A stretch of DNA of 64,000 nt from Roseivivax marinus (GCF_900109705.1 NZ_FOAI01000002.1:124001-188000); one strand, 5' to 3'. Shown: positions 45,300 to 56,743, counted from the stretch's first letter. Notes: a model not told the origin generated them from the sequence alone. Translations and numbers: made by a program.

Positions 45300-45622
45300 C
45301 ATGACCTCCGGTTCAGGTTCGGGTGTATCTTGCGAGGCCACGGCGCGGATGCCGCGGGTAACTCGCCTTTGCGGGTTCGATCACGAATCGTAAGCATCGT
45401 GTCCGTCCTTTGCAAAGGGGCGGGCACGATTCATCTGCCCCGAGCGCGATATTTCCCCAACGTCAGGTGGAAACTCGGCGGTTTCCCCCGGTTTTGTGTG
45501 ACAATAGCGCCATTTTGGGCCCCCGAGACACTGCACGGTGGACGGTCCGGGTGTGATTCCCGGCCCCGCCTGCAATGATCGGGTCCAGACCGTTTCGTGC
45601 CGACCAGATGTAGAGAGATGCC
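45300..45622. other. Divergent control region between FKBP and YkuD genes
   Basis: The 323 bp hold the FKBP promoter (45387-45415). Open frames on the minus strand have no ribosome binding site. A T-arm-like stem-loop at 45547-45563 is not part of a tRNA. No other structure is recognised. Confidence 0.5.
45387..45415 (-). promoter_or_regulatory. Promoter of the FKBP gene
   Basis: TTGCAA (45415-45410) and TACGAT (45392-45387) on the minus strand are 17 bases apart. Transcription would start near 45380, leaving an 80-base leader. Confidence 0.55.
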
Positions 45623-46177
45623 ATGATTTCACGCCGCCATTTCCTGACCGTCGCCGCTGCCGGCGTCGCCACCCCCGCGATCGTGTCCGCGCAAGCGGTC
45701 GACCCGGTGTTCCAGCCGCAGCGCGTGCGGGTGAAACAGTCGCTGGGCTCGCCGCAGATCCTGATCCTGCCGCAGGCGCACTTCCTCTATTTCGTGGACC
45801 AGCCGGGCTCGGCGCTGCGCTACGGCGTGGGCGTGGGACGTGCGGGCCTCGAATTCACCGGGGAAGCCACGATCCAGGCGAAGAAGGAATGGCCGACCTG
45901 GCGCCCGACGCAGGAGATGATCGAGCGCGAACCGCAGACCTACGGACGCTTCGCCGGCAATGACGACGTCCAGCCGGGCGGCCCCGGCAACCCCCTGGGA
46001 GCGCGCGCGCTCTACCTTTTTCAGAATGGCCGCGACACGTTCTACCGCATCCACGGCACGAACGCGCCGGGCTCGATCGGACGCTCGGTGTCGAATGGCT
46101 GCATCCGGATGCTGAACGATCACGTGATCGACCTGTACCAGCGCGTGCCGATCGGCACCAAGGTCACTGTCTTCTGA
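45623..46177 (+). CDS. L,D-transpeptidase (YkuD domain), exported
   Basis: A 184-residue periplasmic enzyme that would cross-link or attach proteins to peptidoglycan meso-DAP residues. The start MISRRHFLTVAAAG looks like a Tat-type signal (twin Arg). The catalytic YkuD motif is complete: H144 in YRIHGTN, SIG at 151-153, and C160 in SNGCIRM. Length fits the single-domain secreted class. A GC hairpin follows at 46185-46212. Confidence 0.93.
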   Translation: MISRRHFLTVAAAGVATPAIVSAQAVDPVFQPQRVRVKQSLGSPQILILPQAHFLYFVDQPGSALRYGVGVGRAGLEFTGEATIQAKKEWPTWRPTQEMIEREPQTYGRFAGNDDVQPGGPGNPLGARALYLFQNGRDTFYRIHGTNAPGSIGRSVSNGCIRMLNDHVIDLYQRVPIGTKVTVF

Positions 46178-46184
46178 GAGGCGT

Positions 46185-46212
46185 CGGGGCCGCACTCCAC
46201 ATTGCGGCCCCG
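46185..46212 (+). terminator. Hairpin after the YkuD gene
   Basis: Arms 46185-46193 and 46204-46212 pair perfectly over 9 bp, eight bases after the stop codon. It has no T-run. Confidence 0.55.
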
Positions 46213-46339
46213 TCCCGCGAGAGCATGGCGAACGCCCCGACCTTTCGTCACCGGGCCATATTCACGCCACCTTTACCCGCTTGAGTAAATCTCGTCGCAC
46301 AACCGCGAGGATCGCGCGACGGGGACGCAGGAGGCTTGA

Positions 46340-46552
46340 ATGGTCACGATGGCACTGGTGCTCGGAAGCGCGATCGGCACGCTCGCAGGCATCTTCGGGT
46401 GGCTCGCCCTCGGCCTCGCGCCGCTGTCCGCCTTCGGTCTCTATCTCGGCTGCGCGTTCGGCCTCGCCGCCCTGGCGGCCTCGGCCAATCTTATGCGGGC
46501 AACGGTCTCCCGAGCCGCGCCGAAGGCCGTGCGGGTATCCCCGGTGCGCTGA
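46340..46552 (+). CDS. Small two-segment membrane protein
   Basis: A 70-residue protein I do not recognise. Hydrophobic segments at about 4-26 and 30-50 with a short basic C-terminus (MRATVSRAAPKAVRVSPVR) suggest an inner-membrane hairpin with the tail inside. GGAGG six bases before the ATG strongly supports translation. It converges on the next gene with five bases between stop codons. A TTTAC-N8-GTAAA dyad lies upstream at 46272-46289. Confidence 0.72.
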   Translation: MVTMALVLGSAIGTLAGIFGWLALGLAPLSAFGLYLGCAFGLAALAASANLMRATVSRAAPKAVRVSPVR

Positions 46553-46557
46553 GGCGC

Positions 46558-46827
46558 CTACCAGACCACCCGGATGAACAGCAGGATCGGCACGATGCCA
46601 GCTGCGGCAATACAGAACAGTTGCGCCCAGTGGCTCGACCGTTTCAGCAGGCCGGACGATTTCATCGCGTCCCCGTAGGCATAGGCCGCGAACGGCAAGG
46701 CCGCAGCCTGACCCGCCTCGATCATCTGACGCCGGCGCACCGTGCCGGACAGGTCGCGATACCGCGCCTTCATCGCCTCGGTGTCCGGACGATCGTGGGC
46801 GGTGTGGGACGTGGCGTGCTGGTTCAT
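46558..46827 (-). CDS. Small protein with C-terminal membrane segment
   Basis: An 89-residue protein I do not recognise. The N-terminal 35 residues are polar with several His (NQHATSHTAHDRPD). A weakly hydrophobic segment lies near 41-52 and a clear membrane segment at about 70-88 (FCIAAAGIVPILLFIRVVW). AGGAAG is upstream of the ATG. The gene is convergent with the small membrane-protein gene at 46340. Confidence 0.65.
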   Translation of the reverse strand: MNQHATSHTAHDRPDTEAMKARYRDLSGTVRRRQMIEAGQAAALPFAAYAYGDAMKSSGLLKRSSHWAQLFCIAAAGIVPILLFIRVVW

Positions 46828-46965
46828 GATGATACGCTCTTCCTGACCTTGCGTAACAGCGACTTGGCGCAGTCCGCCCCGAAGGCAAGGCCGCTTTGCG
46901 GGCGGGTGTCTCGACCGCGTCCCACCGGCCGAAGCGGAGTGCGAGGTGACCCGGGCGACCCGCCT

Positions 46966-47670
46966 TCAGCCGCCGTCCGCCGGACGGCCCGCGGCGCTGT
47001 CGTCCGCGCCCACATCTTCACGCAACAGTGCCGCGACCTCGGGCCCGATCGCCTCGACGATCCGCGCAACGCCCTCCGCGTTGGGGTGGATGCCATCGGA
47101 CTGCATGAAAGCCATCGCACCCGACGGGTCGCCTTCTTCGGTCAACGGCCCCAGAAAGTCAGGGACGAACCGCGCGCCGTACTGCTCCGCGAGGTCGGGA
47201 TACATGGCCTCGAAATCGCGCTTGTATGCGGCGCCGTAGTTGCCCGGGGCCGACAGTCCCACCAGGAGGACAGGCAGGTCGCGGCCATCCGCCGCGGTTA
47301 GGATGCCATCGAGGTTCTCTCGGCTGACCGCCGGGTCGATCCCCCGCAAGAGGTCATTGCCTCCAAGTGCCACCATCATCGCGTCGGTTGTGTCCTGCAA
47401 CGACCAGTCGACCCGTGCGAGGCCGCCCGCCGTGGTGTCGCCCGAGACGCCCGCGTTGATCACGTCCACGTCAAGTCCGTCCGCGCGCAGCCACGCCTCG
47501 AGCTGCGGCACGAAGCCGTCGGCCTCGGGCAGACCGTAGCCCTGCGTGAGGGAATCGCCCAGTGCGACCAGTTCCAGCGTCTCGGCCTGCGCGGTGCCGC
47601 ACAGCAGCATCGCCACCAGCGCTGCCTTGCTGAGCGGGGTCACCACCCCATATGTCGCTCTGCCTAACAT
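46966..47670 (-). CDS. tesA: TesA-like arylesterase/lysophospholipase (SGNH hydrolase)
   Basis: A 234-residue secreted GDSL/SGNH esterase similar to E. coli TesA (thioesterase I/protease I/lysophospholipase L1). Residues 13-29 form the signal sequence (ending AQAE). The catalytic serine is S40 in GDSLTQGYG, the GGND block carries the oxyanion Asn, and DGIHP holds the Asp-His pair. GGAGAAG lies seven bases before the ATG. Only 13 bp separate its start from ybbA, which runs the other way, the same divergent arrangement as in E. coli. Confidence 0.92.
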   Translation of the reverse strand: MLGRATYGVVTPLSKAALVAMLLCGTAQAETLELVALGDSLTQGYGLPEADGFVPQLEAWLRADGLDVDVINAGVSGDTTAGGLARVDWSLQDTTDAMMVALGGNDLLRGIDPAVSRENLDGILTAADGRDLPVLLVGLSAPGNYGAAYKRDFEAMYPDLAEQYGARFVPDFLGPLTEEGDPSGAMAFMQSDGIHPNAEGVARIVEAIGPEVAALLREDVGADDSAAGRPADGG

Positions 47671-47683
47671 GGGACTTCTCCAT

Positions 47684-48379
47684 ATGACGGACGCCGTTCT
47701 CCGCCTCCAAGATGTGACCTTGCAGCTGATGGGCAATGCCGGCCCGGTCGAGATCCTGCACGACATCGACCTGGAGGTTGCGCGTGGCGAGACGCTGAGC
47801 CTGATCGGCCCGTCCGGCTCCGGCAAGTCGTCGCTTCTCATGGTGATGGGCGGGCTCGAGCGCGCGACCTCCGGCAGGGTCGAGGCACTGGGCCATGACC
47901 TCACCGCGATGGACGAGGATGCGCTGGCCACCCTGCGCCGCGATCACATGGGAGTGGTGTTCCAGAGCTTTCACCTGATCCCGACCATGACCGCGCTGGA
48001 AAACGTGGCCACTCCGCTGGAACTGGCCGGCATGTCCGACGCCTTCGACCGCGCCCGCGCCGAGCTGGACGCCATGGGCCTCGGAAAGCGCACCGATCAC
48101 TACCCCGCACAGATGTCGGGTGGCGAGCAGCAGCGCGTCGCGCTCGCCCGCGCCGCTGCCCCCCGCCCCGAGATCCTGCTGGCGGACGAACCCACCGGCA
48201 ATCTCGACGGCCAGACCGGCGATGCGATCATCGACCTTCTGTTCGGGCTGAGCGAGCGTCACGGCGCGACACTGGTTCTCGTGACCCACGCGCCCTCCCT
48301 CGCGTCGCGCTGCGATCGCACCGTACGGCTGACCGACGGGCGCCTGGACCGCGACGGCCTGCGCGGGGCGGCGGAATGA
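47684..48379 (+). CDS. ABC transporter ATP-binding protein (YbbA/LolD-like)
   Basis: A 231-residue ATPase pairing with the FtsX-like permease downstream. Walker [10 protein letters not shown], signature [14 protein letters not shown] and Walker [13 protein letters not shown] belong to the LolD/MacB/YbbA group, which drives mechanotransmission rather than ordinary transport. The ATG at 47684 is used; another in-frame ATG at 47669 is possible, and neither has a clear ribosome binding site. It overlaps the permease gene by an ATGA. Confidence 0.9.
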   Translation: MTDAVLRLQDVTLQLMGNAGPVEILHDIDLEVARGETLSLIGPSGSGKSSLLMVMGGLERATSGRVEALGHDLTAMDEDALATLRRDHMGVVFQSFHLIPTMTALENVATPLELAGMSDAFDRARAELDAMGLGKRTDHYPAQMSGGEQQRVALARAAAPRPEILLADEPTGNLDGQTGDAIIDLLFGLSERHGATLVLVTHAPSLASRCDRTVRLTDGRLDRDGLRGAAE

Positions 48380-50904
48380 CCCTTCGCACCGCCGCCATCT
48401 TCGCCCGGCGGGAGCTGCGCGGCGGTCTCCGCGGCGGCTTTCGCGGCTTTCGCATCTTCCTCGCCTGCTTGGCTCTCGGTGTCGCGGCCATCGCCGGGGT
48501 CGGCTCGGTTCGCTCGGCCATCCAGGCGGGGCTCGAGGATCAGGGCGCTGTTCTGCTGGGCGGCGACGCGCAGGCACAGTTCACCTACAGGTTCGCCAAC
48601 GACGAAGAGCGGGCATGGCTCGACGACATCTCGACCGAGCTCTCCGAGATCGCCGACTTCCGCTCCATGGCCGTGGTGCCGCGCCCGGACGGAAACGACC
48701 GCGCCCTGACGCAAGTGAAGGCGGTCGATGACGCCTATCCGCTGCTCGGAGAGGTGGAGCTGTCACCCGCCATGCCCCTGTCCGAGGCACTGGACGGGGA
48801 CGGCGTGGTGATGGCCCCGATCCTCGCCGACCGGCTGGACCTCGCGCCCGGCGACACCGTCCGGCTGGGCGACAAGGACTTCACCTTCCGCGCCACGTTG
48901 GAGACCGAGCCGGACGACGCCGGCGGCGGGTTCGAGTTGGGCCCCCGCACCATCGTCGCGAGCGCGGCGCTGGACGGCACCGGTCTGCTGGAGCCGGGCA
49001 CACTGTTCGAGACGGAGTATCGCCTGCGCCTGCCCCCCGGCGCCGACCTCGACGCGCTGGCCGCGGAGGCGCGCGACCGATTTCGTGACAGCGGCATCCG
49101 GTGGCGCGACGCCCGCAACGGGGCGCCGGGCACGGCACGTTTCGTCGACCGTCTCGGCGCGTTCCTCGTCCTCGTGGGGTTGTCGGGCCTCGCAGTCGGC
49201 GGCATCGGGGTGTCCTCGGCGGTGCGGGCGTACCTGTCGCGCAAGACGTCCGTCATCGCGACGCTGCGCACCCTCGGCGCCAGCCGTGCGACGATCTTCC
49301 AGACCTACTTCCTCCAGATCGGCGCGCTGGCCTGCTTCGGGATCGTCATCGGCCTGGTGCTCGGCGCCGCGTTGCCGCTCCTGTTCGCGCCGCTCATCGC
49401 CGATGCGCTGCCGGTTCCGACGCTGTTCACCCTGCACCCCGGGCCGCTGGCCGAGGCCGCGATCTACGGCGTGCTGACGGCGCTGCTGTTCACGCTCTGG
49501 CCGCTTGCCCGGACCGAGGACGTGCGCGCGGCCACGCTCTTCCGCGACGCGCTGTCGACCGCGCGCACCCTGCCCGCGCCGCGGTACCTCGCGGCGACCG
49601 GCGCACTGCTGGTGGCGCTGGTGGGACTGGCGATGGCGTTCTCGGGCACGGTGGAGCTGACGCTTTGGACCGCCGGAGGCATCCTCGGCTCGCTCGCGAT
49701 CCTCGCCGTGGCCGCGATGGGCCTGCGCGCGCTGGCCCGCCGTGCCGCGCCGGCCGCGCGGGGCCGTCCGGCTCTGCGCTGGGCGCTCGGCGCCATCGGC
49801 GGCCCCCGGGACGAGGCGGCCTCGGTCGTGCTGTCGCTGGGTCTCGGTCTCGCCGTGCTCGCCGCCATCGGGCAGATCGACGGAAACCTGCGCGCGGCGA
49901 TCGCAAGGGACCTGCCCGAGGTCGCGCCCTCCTACTTCTTCGTCGACATCCAGAAAGACCAGATGCCGGGGTTCCTCGACATCGTGGAGGGCGATCCGTC
50001 GGTGCACCGCGTCCAGTCCGCCCCGATGCTCCGCGGCGTCATCACCGAGATCAATGGACGCCCCGCCGAAGAGGTCGCGGGCGACCATTGGGTGATCCGG
50101 GGCGACCGTGGTGTGACATACTCGGCCGCGCCACCCGAGGACACGCGCCTGACCGCGGGGGACTGGTGGCCCGAGGACTATGACGGACCGCCGCAGGTCA
50201 GTTTCGCCGCCGAGGAGGCCGAGGAGATCGGCCTGCAGCTCGGTGACGAGGTCACCTTGAACATCCTCGGACGGGACATCACGGCCGAGGTCACCAGCTT
50301 TCGGGGGGTGGACTTCTCGACCGCGGGGATCGGCTTCGTGATGTCGATGAACCCCGCGGCACTCGAAGCGGCGCCGCACACGTTCATCTCGACGGTCTAC
50401 GCCGATGCCGACGCCGAGGCGGACGTCCTGCGAGAGGTCGCGGACGCCTTCCCGAACGTGACCGCAATCGGCGTGCGCGACGCCATCGATCGGGTGAGCG
50501 AACTTCTCGCAGGCGTCGCCGAGGCGGTGCGCTGGGGCGCGGCGGCGACGTTGATCACCGGCTTCCTCGTACTGATCGGCGCGGCAGCCGCCGGGGTCGA
50601 GGCCCGGACCTTCGAGGCCGCGGTGCTCAAGACGCTGGGCGCACGGCGCGGCCGCATCCTCGCGAGCTTCGCGCTGCGCTCGGCGTTGCTGGGGGCGGGC
50701 GCTGGGATCGTCGCCATTATCGCGGGGCTCGGCGGTGGCTGGGCGGTGACCACCTTCGTGATGGAAACGTCCTTCGCCCCGGTCTGGGCTTCGGCGCTGG
50801 GGATCGTGGCCGGCGGGATCGCGGCGACGCTGCTCGCCGGGCTCGCTTTTGCCTGGGGCCCGCTCGCCGCCCGGCCGGCGCAGGTGCTGCGCGCGCGGGA
50901 ATGA
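48376..50904 (+). CDS. ABC transporter permease (YbbP/FtsX-like)
   Basis: An 842-residue inner-membrane protein of the MacB/FtsX superfamily. One segment lies near residues 25-45, a periplasmic domain follows, then four segments (about 255-430), a second periplasmic domain and three terminal segments. This is the large YbbP form with two FtsX domains (SAVRAYLSRKTSVIATLRTLGASRATIF is the first coupling region). With YbbA it is thought to extract or release envelope substrates; the conserved pairing with TesA hints at lipid or lipoprotein metabolism (inference). Confidence 0.9.
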   Translation: MTLRTAAIFARRELRGGLRGGFRGFRIFLACLALGVAAIAGVGSVRSAIQAGLEDQGAVLLGGDAQAQFTYRFANDEERAWLDDISTELSEIADFRSMAVVPRPDGNDRALTQVKAVDDAYPLLGEVELSPAMPLSEALDGDGVVMAPILADRLDLAPGDTVRLGDKDFTFRATLETEPDDAGGGFELGPRTIVASAALDGTGLLEPGTLFETEYRLRLPPGADLDALAAEARDRFRDSGIRWRDARNGAPGTARFVDRLGAFLVLVGLSGLAVGGIGVSSAVRAYLSRKTSVIATLRTLGASRATIFQTYFLQIGALACFGIVIGLVLGAALPLLFAPLIADALPVPTLFTLHPGPLAEAAIYGVLTALLFTLWPLARTEDVRAATLFRDALSTARTLPAPRYLAATGALLVALVGLAMAFSGTVELTLWTAGGILGSLAILAVAAMGLRALARRAAPAARGRPALRWALGAIGGPRDEAASVVLSLGLGLAVLAAIGQIDGNLRAAIARDLPEVAPSYFFVDIQKDQMPGFLDIVEGDPSVHRVQSAPMLRGVITEINGRPAEEVAGDHWVIRGDRGVTYSAAPPEDTRLTAGDWWPEDYDGPPQVSFAAEEAEEIGLQLGDEVTLNILGRDITAEVTSFRGVDFSTAGIGFVMSMNPAALEAAPHTFISTVYADADAEADVLREVADAFPNVTAIGVRDAIDRVSELLAGVAEAVRWGAAATLITGFLVLIGAAAAGVEARTFEAAVLKTLGARRGRILASFALRSALLGAGAGIVAIIAGLGGGWAVTTFVMETSFAPVWASALGIVAGGIAATLLAGLAFAWGPLAARPAQVLRARE

Positions 50905-51072
50905 GGCATAGCCCTTCGAATCGGGGAACTTTCGGGCAAGGCGCCGTCGTTTTCTGAAGATGGCCGTCGCGGCAGCTTCAAGCGGGTGCCGCGCCGCTTG
51001 ATCGCCGGGTCCGCGCTGCGTAAGCCCGGTCACGACGCCTTGCCCCGACACCGCCCGACCGAGGAACCGCCG

Positions 51073-51939
51073 ATGTCCGAAACCCTGCCCGCCCCGCTTT
51101 CGGCCGATATCGGCCGCGCCCGGAAGACCCAGGTCCTCAACCTCGTTCGCCGCGCCGCACGGGCCGAAATCCTGCCGCGATTCCGGTCACTTGGCGCGGG
51201 AGACGTGGATCGCAAGAGCGGTCCGCAGGACCTCGTGACCGATGCCGACCGCGAGGCCGAGAAGATGATCGCACGGGGCCTGCAGGCGCTCTGGCCCGAG
51301 GCTATGATCCTCGGCGAGGAAGATGCGGCCACCCATCCCGAGCGCATCCAGAAGATCGGAGAGGCGGCCGTTGGCTTCACCATCGACCCTGTAGACGGGA
51401 CGTGGAACTTCGCGAACGGTCTGACGCTATTTGGCGTCATGGTCTCGATGACCCGGTACGGCGTTCCGGTCTTCGGCCTGCTCTACGATCCGATCATGGA
51501 CGACGTCATCTGGGCCGAGGCCGGAGAGGCGGCGGAGTTCGTGAAGGGCCGCCGCACGCCGCGCAAGCTGAAGGTCTCGGGCGGGGGCGTCCTCGAGGAG
51601 ATGTCGGGCTTTGCCGGGCTGCACCTGCTGCCCGCCGACAAGCAGGAGGCGTTCGCCGCCACCCTGCCCCGGCTCCAGCGCGTCGTGTCGATGCGCTGTG
51701 CCTGTCACGAGTTCCGCACCTTCGCCCAGGGTGGCGTCGACTTCGTGCTGGCAACGAAAGTCACGCCTTGGGACCACACCCCCTGCGCCATCGTCGCCGA
51801 GCGCGCGGGCGGGTACGTTTCCATGCTGGATGGCTCTGATTTCCGTGCAGGACAGACAGATGGCTATCTTCTGGCCGCATCCAACCGGGCCAGCTGGCGC
51901 CGCCTGCGGGACCTCTGGGCGTTCCTGCTGGACGACTGA
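51073..51939 (+). CDS. Inositol monophosphatase-family phosphatase
   Basis: A 288-residue Mg-dependent phosphatase. The metal-binding motifs are ILGEED, IDPVDGTWNFANG and WDHTPCAIV. In bacteria this family includes histidinol-phosphatase, CysQ-like and inositol phosphatases; the substrate is not decidable here. The ATG at 51073 follows GAGGAA, and the 29 residues upstream in the open frame are not family-like. Confidence 0.88.
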   Translation: MSETLPAPLSADIGRARKTQVLNLVRRAARAEILPRFRSLGAGDVDRKSGPQDLVTDADREAEKMIARGLQALWPEAMILGEEDAATHPERIQKIGEAAVGFTIDPVDGTWNFANGLTLFGVMVSMTRYGVPVFGLLYDPIMDDVIWAEAGEAAEFVKGRRTPRKLKVSGGGVLEEMSGFAGLHLLPADKQEAFAATLPRLQRVVSMRCACHEFRTFAQGGVDFVLATKVTPWDHTPCAIVAERAGGYVSMLDGSDFRAGQTDGYLLAASNRASWRRLRDLWAFLLDD

Positions 51940-52017
51940 GGCGCGAAGCCTCCACACGTAAAACTGGACAAATGAGCCTCTTCGCGCAACCATGAGGGGA
52001 CGCGAGGAGTGTTGTCC

Positions 52018-52326
52018 ATGTCCGGCACCCACACCATCGACGCGCCCGCCCCCGAGGTGAAGAGCCGCGCCGCGCGGCCGCGCCTGTTCAAGGTGATCCT
52101 GCTCAACGACGACTTCACCCCGCGCGAGTTCGTGGTGGGCGTGTTGCGAAGGATTTTCCGGATGGCGGACTCCGAGGCGCTGGGCGTGATGCTGACCGCG
52201 CATCGCCGCGGTGCCTGCGTGGTGGCGGTATTCACCCGCGAGGTCGCGGAGGAGAAGGCCAGCCGCGCAACTCAAAGAGGAGCCGATTCGGGGCACCCTC
52301 TGACCTTCACAACCGAAAGCGAGTAA
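52018..52326 (+). CDS. clpS: ATP-dependent Clp protease adaptor ClpS
   Basis: A 102-residue N-recognin that delivers N-degron substrates to ClpAP. The core LFKVILLNDDFTPREFVVGVLRRIF and the later HRRGACVVAVFTREVAEEKA carry the conserved binding-pocket residues. The ATG at 52018 has GAGGAG eight bases upstream; an in-frame GTG at 52009 overlaps that site. ClpA, often adjacent, is not here. Confidence 0.92.
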   Translation: MSGTHTIDAPAPEVKSRAARPRLFKVILLNDDFTPREFVVGVLRRIFRMADSEALGVMLTAHRRGACVVAVFTREVAEEKASRATQRGADSGHPLTFTTESE

Positions 52327-52350
52327 CGTGGCGGCCTGTGCCACAATTCA

Positions 52351-52410
52351 GGGGTGATTGTCGTGAAGCCGACAACAAGGCCGCAAAACCGGGGTAATTG
52401 TGTCGAAGAA
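52351..52410 (+). repeat. Pair of 18-bp imperfect direct repeats upstream of the CtrA-boxed gene
   Basis: GGGGTGATTGTCGTGAAG (from 52351) and GGGGTAATTGTGTCGAAG (from 52391) begin exactly 40 bases apart, about four helical turns. The first overlaps a small inverted repeat (TTGTCG/CGACAA, 52358-52375) that may end clpS. Confidence 0.5.
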
Positions 52411-52454
52411 AGCTCGCCTTCTACGAGAATCCCCGTGTTCCCCCAAGGGCCTCA

Positions 52455-52470
52455 TTAACGTATAGTTAAC
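52455..52470 (+). promoter_or_regulatory. CtrA-type binding site (TTAA-N7-TTAAC)
   Basis: TTAA (52455-52458), seven bases, TTAAC (52466-52470) is an exact match to the full CtrA consensus known from alphaproteobacteria. A TTTAGA -10-like hexamer at 52483 puts the box over the -35 region, the usual activator position. In a 67 percent GC genome a chance match between genes is unlikely. Confidence 0.7.
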
Positions 52471-52541
52471 GACAACCGCAGGTTTAGAACTGCGGGACAG
52501 TCGCCGGGGGGCGCCCGGCTGTTAGTCACGGAGACACGGTC

Positions 52542-52844
52542 ATGTTCTACGACAAGACACTCTGCGCAGATGCCGCTCTGGTTGCATCGGTTCCCGTTTC
52601 GGCCCTGAGCCGCACCCGGGTCCGTCGTTCGGCCAAGCGTCTTCTCTCGTACCTCTCGAGCCCGCAGGTGCGCATGGCGCTTCCGGGCAGCGAGCGCAAC
52701 GGTGTGCGCGATCTCCGCACCCTGTGCGGTTCGCTCCTGAGCAAGGGCACGCTGGAAGAGTCCGAGGCCTGCGCCCTGCAGCGCCGGGCCCTGGAATTCC
52801 ACGACTCCCTTACGCAGCACGACTCCCGCGCCGACATTCTCTGA
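52542..52844 (+). CDS. Small basic helical protein of unknown function, probably CtrA-controlled
   Basis: A 100-residue cytoplasmic protein I do not recognise. It has no membrane segment. Basic clusters (SRTRVRRSAKRLLSYL near 22-38 and GSERNGVRDLRTLC near 49-62) are followed by a helical, acidic C-terminal half (LEESEACALQRRALEFHDSL). GGAG eight bases before the ATG supports the start. A perfect CtrA-type site lies 72 bases upstream, so expression is probably tied to the CtrA regulon. A strong hairpin follows at 52855-52883. Confidence 0.72.
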   Translation: MFYDKTLCADAALVASVPVSALSRTRVRRSAKRLLSYLSSPQVRMALPGSERNGVRDLRTLCGSLLSKGTLEESEACALQRRALEFHDSLTQHDSRADIL

Positions 52845-52854
52845 TCGGCTCCTC

Positions 52855-52883
52855 GCCGGCGGCCGTCCCTCACGGCCGCCGGC
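52855..52883 (+). terminator. Hairpin after the CtrA-boxed gene
   Basis: A perfect 12-bp stem (52855-52866 with 52872-52883) with a five-base loop lies 11 bases past the stop. No T-run follows. Confidence 0.6.
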
Positions 52884-53275
52884 GCGACGACGACGCCTCA
52901 CGGCGAAGACCGCGCGACACGCGCCCGACCGGCACCCCGCCGCGGCGCAGCACCCATAGATTTGTCGCGGTCCGAACGTGATCGTCGGGCACCCCCGGCC
53001 GGCCTTGCCTGCAAGGTCGGCCGCGCGGTGACACACGCAGTAGGCGAAGCGCCGCACTGCAGAAATCAGCCCCCTTATCGACCTGTCGATCGACCACCGC
53101 ACACGCCTGCGGCGAAAGGCATGCGGCTCGTTCCGCCCTATTGCCCTGCGCGCGGAGCTTTCCGGCATACCACTTCACGCACGCCACAGGCGATACAACC
53201 GCATGGGCGGGGTTTCACACGCGTGCGCGGGGCAAAGGCAGCCACAAAACGCATCCCGCGCCCACCCCGAAACGC

Positions 53276-53307
53276 AAAATCGCCGGCGCCCGAAGGGACG
53301 CCGGCGG
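53276..53307 (-). terminator. Intrinsic terminator of the gcv operon
   Basis: On the minus strand a roughly 10-bp GC stem with an UUCG-like loop is followed by ATTTTG. It lies 31 bases after the gcvP stop. Confidence 0.7.
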
Positions 53308-53337
53308 TGTCGATCCGAAAACGGTGCCGGTGGTGCC

Positions 53338-56193
<2,856 letters not shown>

Positions 56194-56354
56194 CCGGTGT
56201 CTCCTGTCAGGGGCCGGCCCGCGCGGGGCCCGTCAATCTGTCGATCGGAAATGCGAAGGACGTCGCGGGCCGGGCCGCGAGGCGTCCAGAGGTGGTGCTG
56301 TCGGCGATCCGGTGGCGCCCGCCCCCTCGGCACGAGGGGTCCGGGGAACCGGGA

Positions 56355-56717
56355 TCAGCCGATGAAGTCCTTGTAGGCGGCGTCGTCCATCAACTCGTCC
56401 AGCGCCGAAAGGTCCTCGACCTGGATTTTGAAGAACCACGCGTCGCCCTCGGGGTCGTCGTTGACCTTGCCCGGCTCCTCGACGATGGCCTCGTTGACCT
56501 CGACGATCTCGCCGTCGACCGGCGCGAGGATGTCCGAGGCGGCCTTAACCGACTCGATCACCACGACCTCATCGTCCTTGGAGACGGTCTTGCCCACGTC
56601 GGGCAGTTCGACGAACACCACGTCGCCCAGCTGTTCGGCGGCATGCGCGGTGATGCCCACGGTGACGATGTTGTCCTCTTCGGGACGTAGCCACTCGTGC
56701 TCTTCGGTATATTTCAT
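56355..56717 (-). CDS. gcvH: Glycine cleavage system H protein
   Basis: A 120-residue lipoyl carrier that shuttles the aminomethyl group between P, T and L proteins. The lipoylated lysine is K58 in [13 protein letters not shown]. The ATG at 56717 has AGGAGA upstream and lies 26 bases after gcvT. The 161-bp gap before gcvP is larger than that before gcvH. Confidence 0.96.
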   Translation of the reverse strand: MKYTEEHEWLRPEEDNIVTVGITAHAAEQLGDVVFVELPDVGKTVSKDDEVVVIESVKAASDILAPVDGEIVEVNEAIVEEPGKVNDDPEGDAWFFKIQVEDLSALDELMDDAAYKDFIG

Positions 56718-56743
56718 CGGGTATCTCTCTCCTGCTGGAAGGG

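Larger units (their letters stand above)
52845..53337. other. Intergenic region between the CtrA-boxed gene and gcvP
   Basis: The 493 bp separate convergent genes and hold two terminator hairpins, one for each side (52855-52883 and 53276-53307). The 390 bp between them contain no credible gene, repeat or RNA that I can identify. Confidence 0.55.

Noticed and set aside
45547-45563. T-arm-like stem-loop (CCGGG-TGTGATT-CCCGG) suggesting a tRNA upstream of the YkuD gene
   Set aside because: The loop is not TTCRANY, and no matching acceptor or anticodon arms exist at the right distance on either side.
45381-45672. Minus-strand ORFs of 69-83 codons opposite the YkuD upstream region
   Set aside because: No ribosome binding site or homologous motif is seen; the region is better explained as a divergent promoter region.
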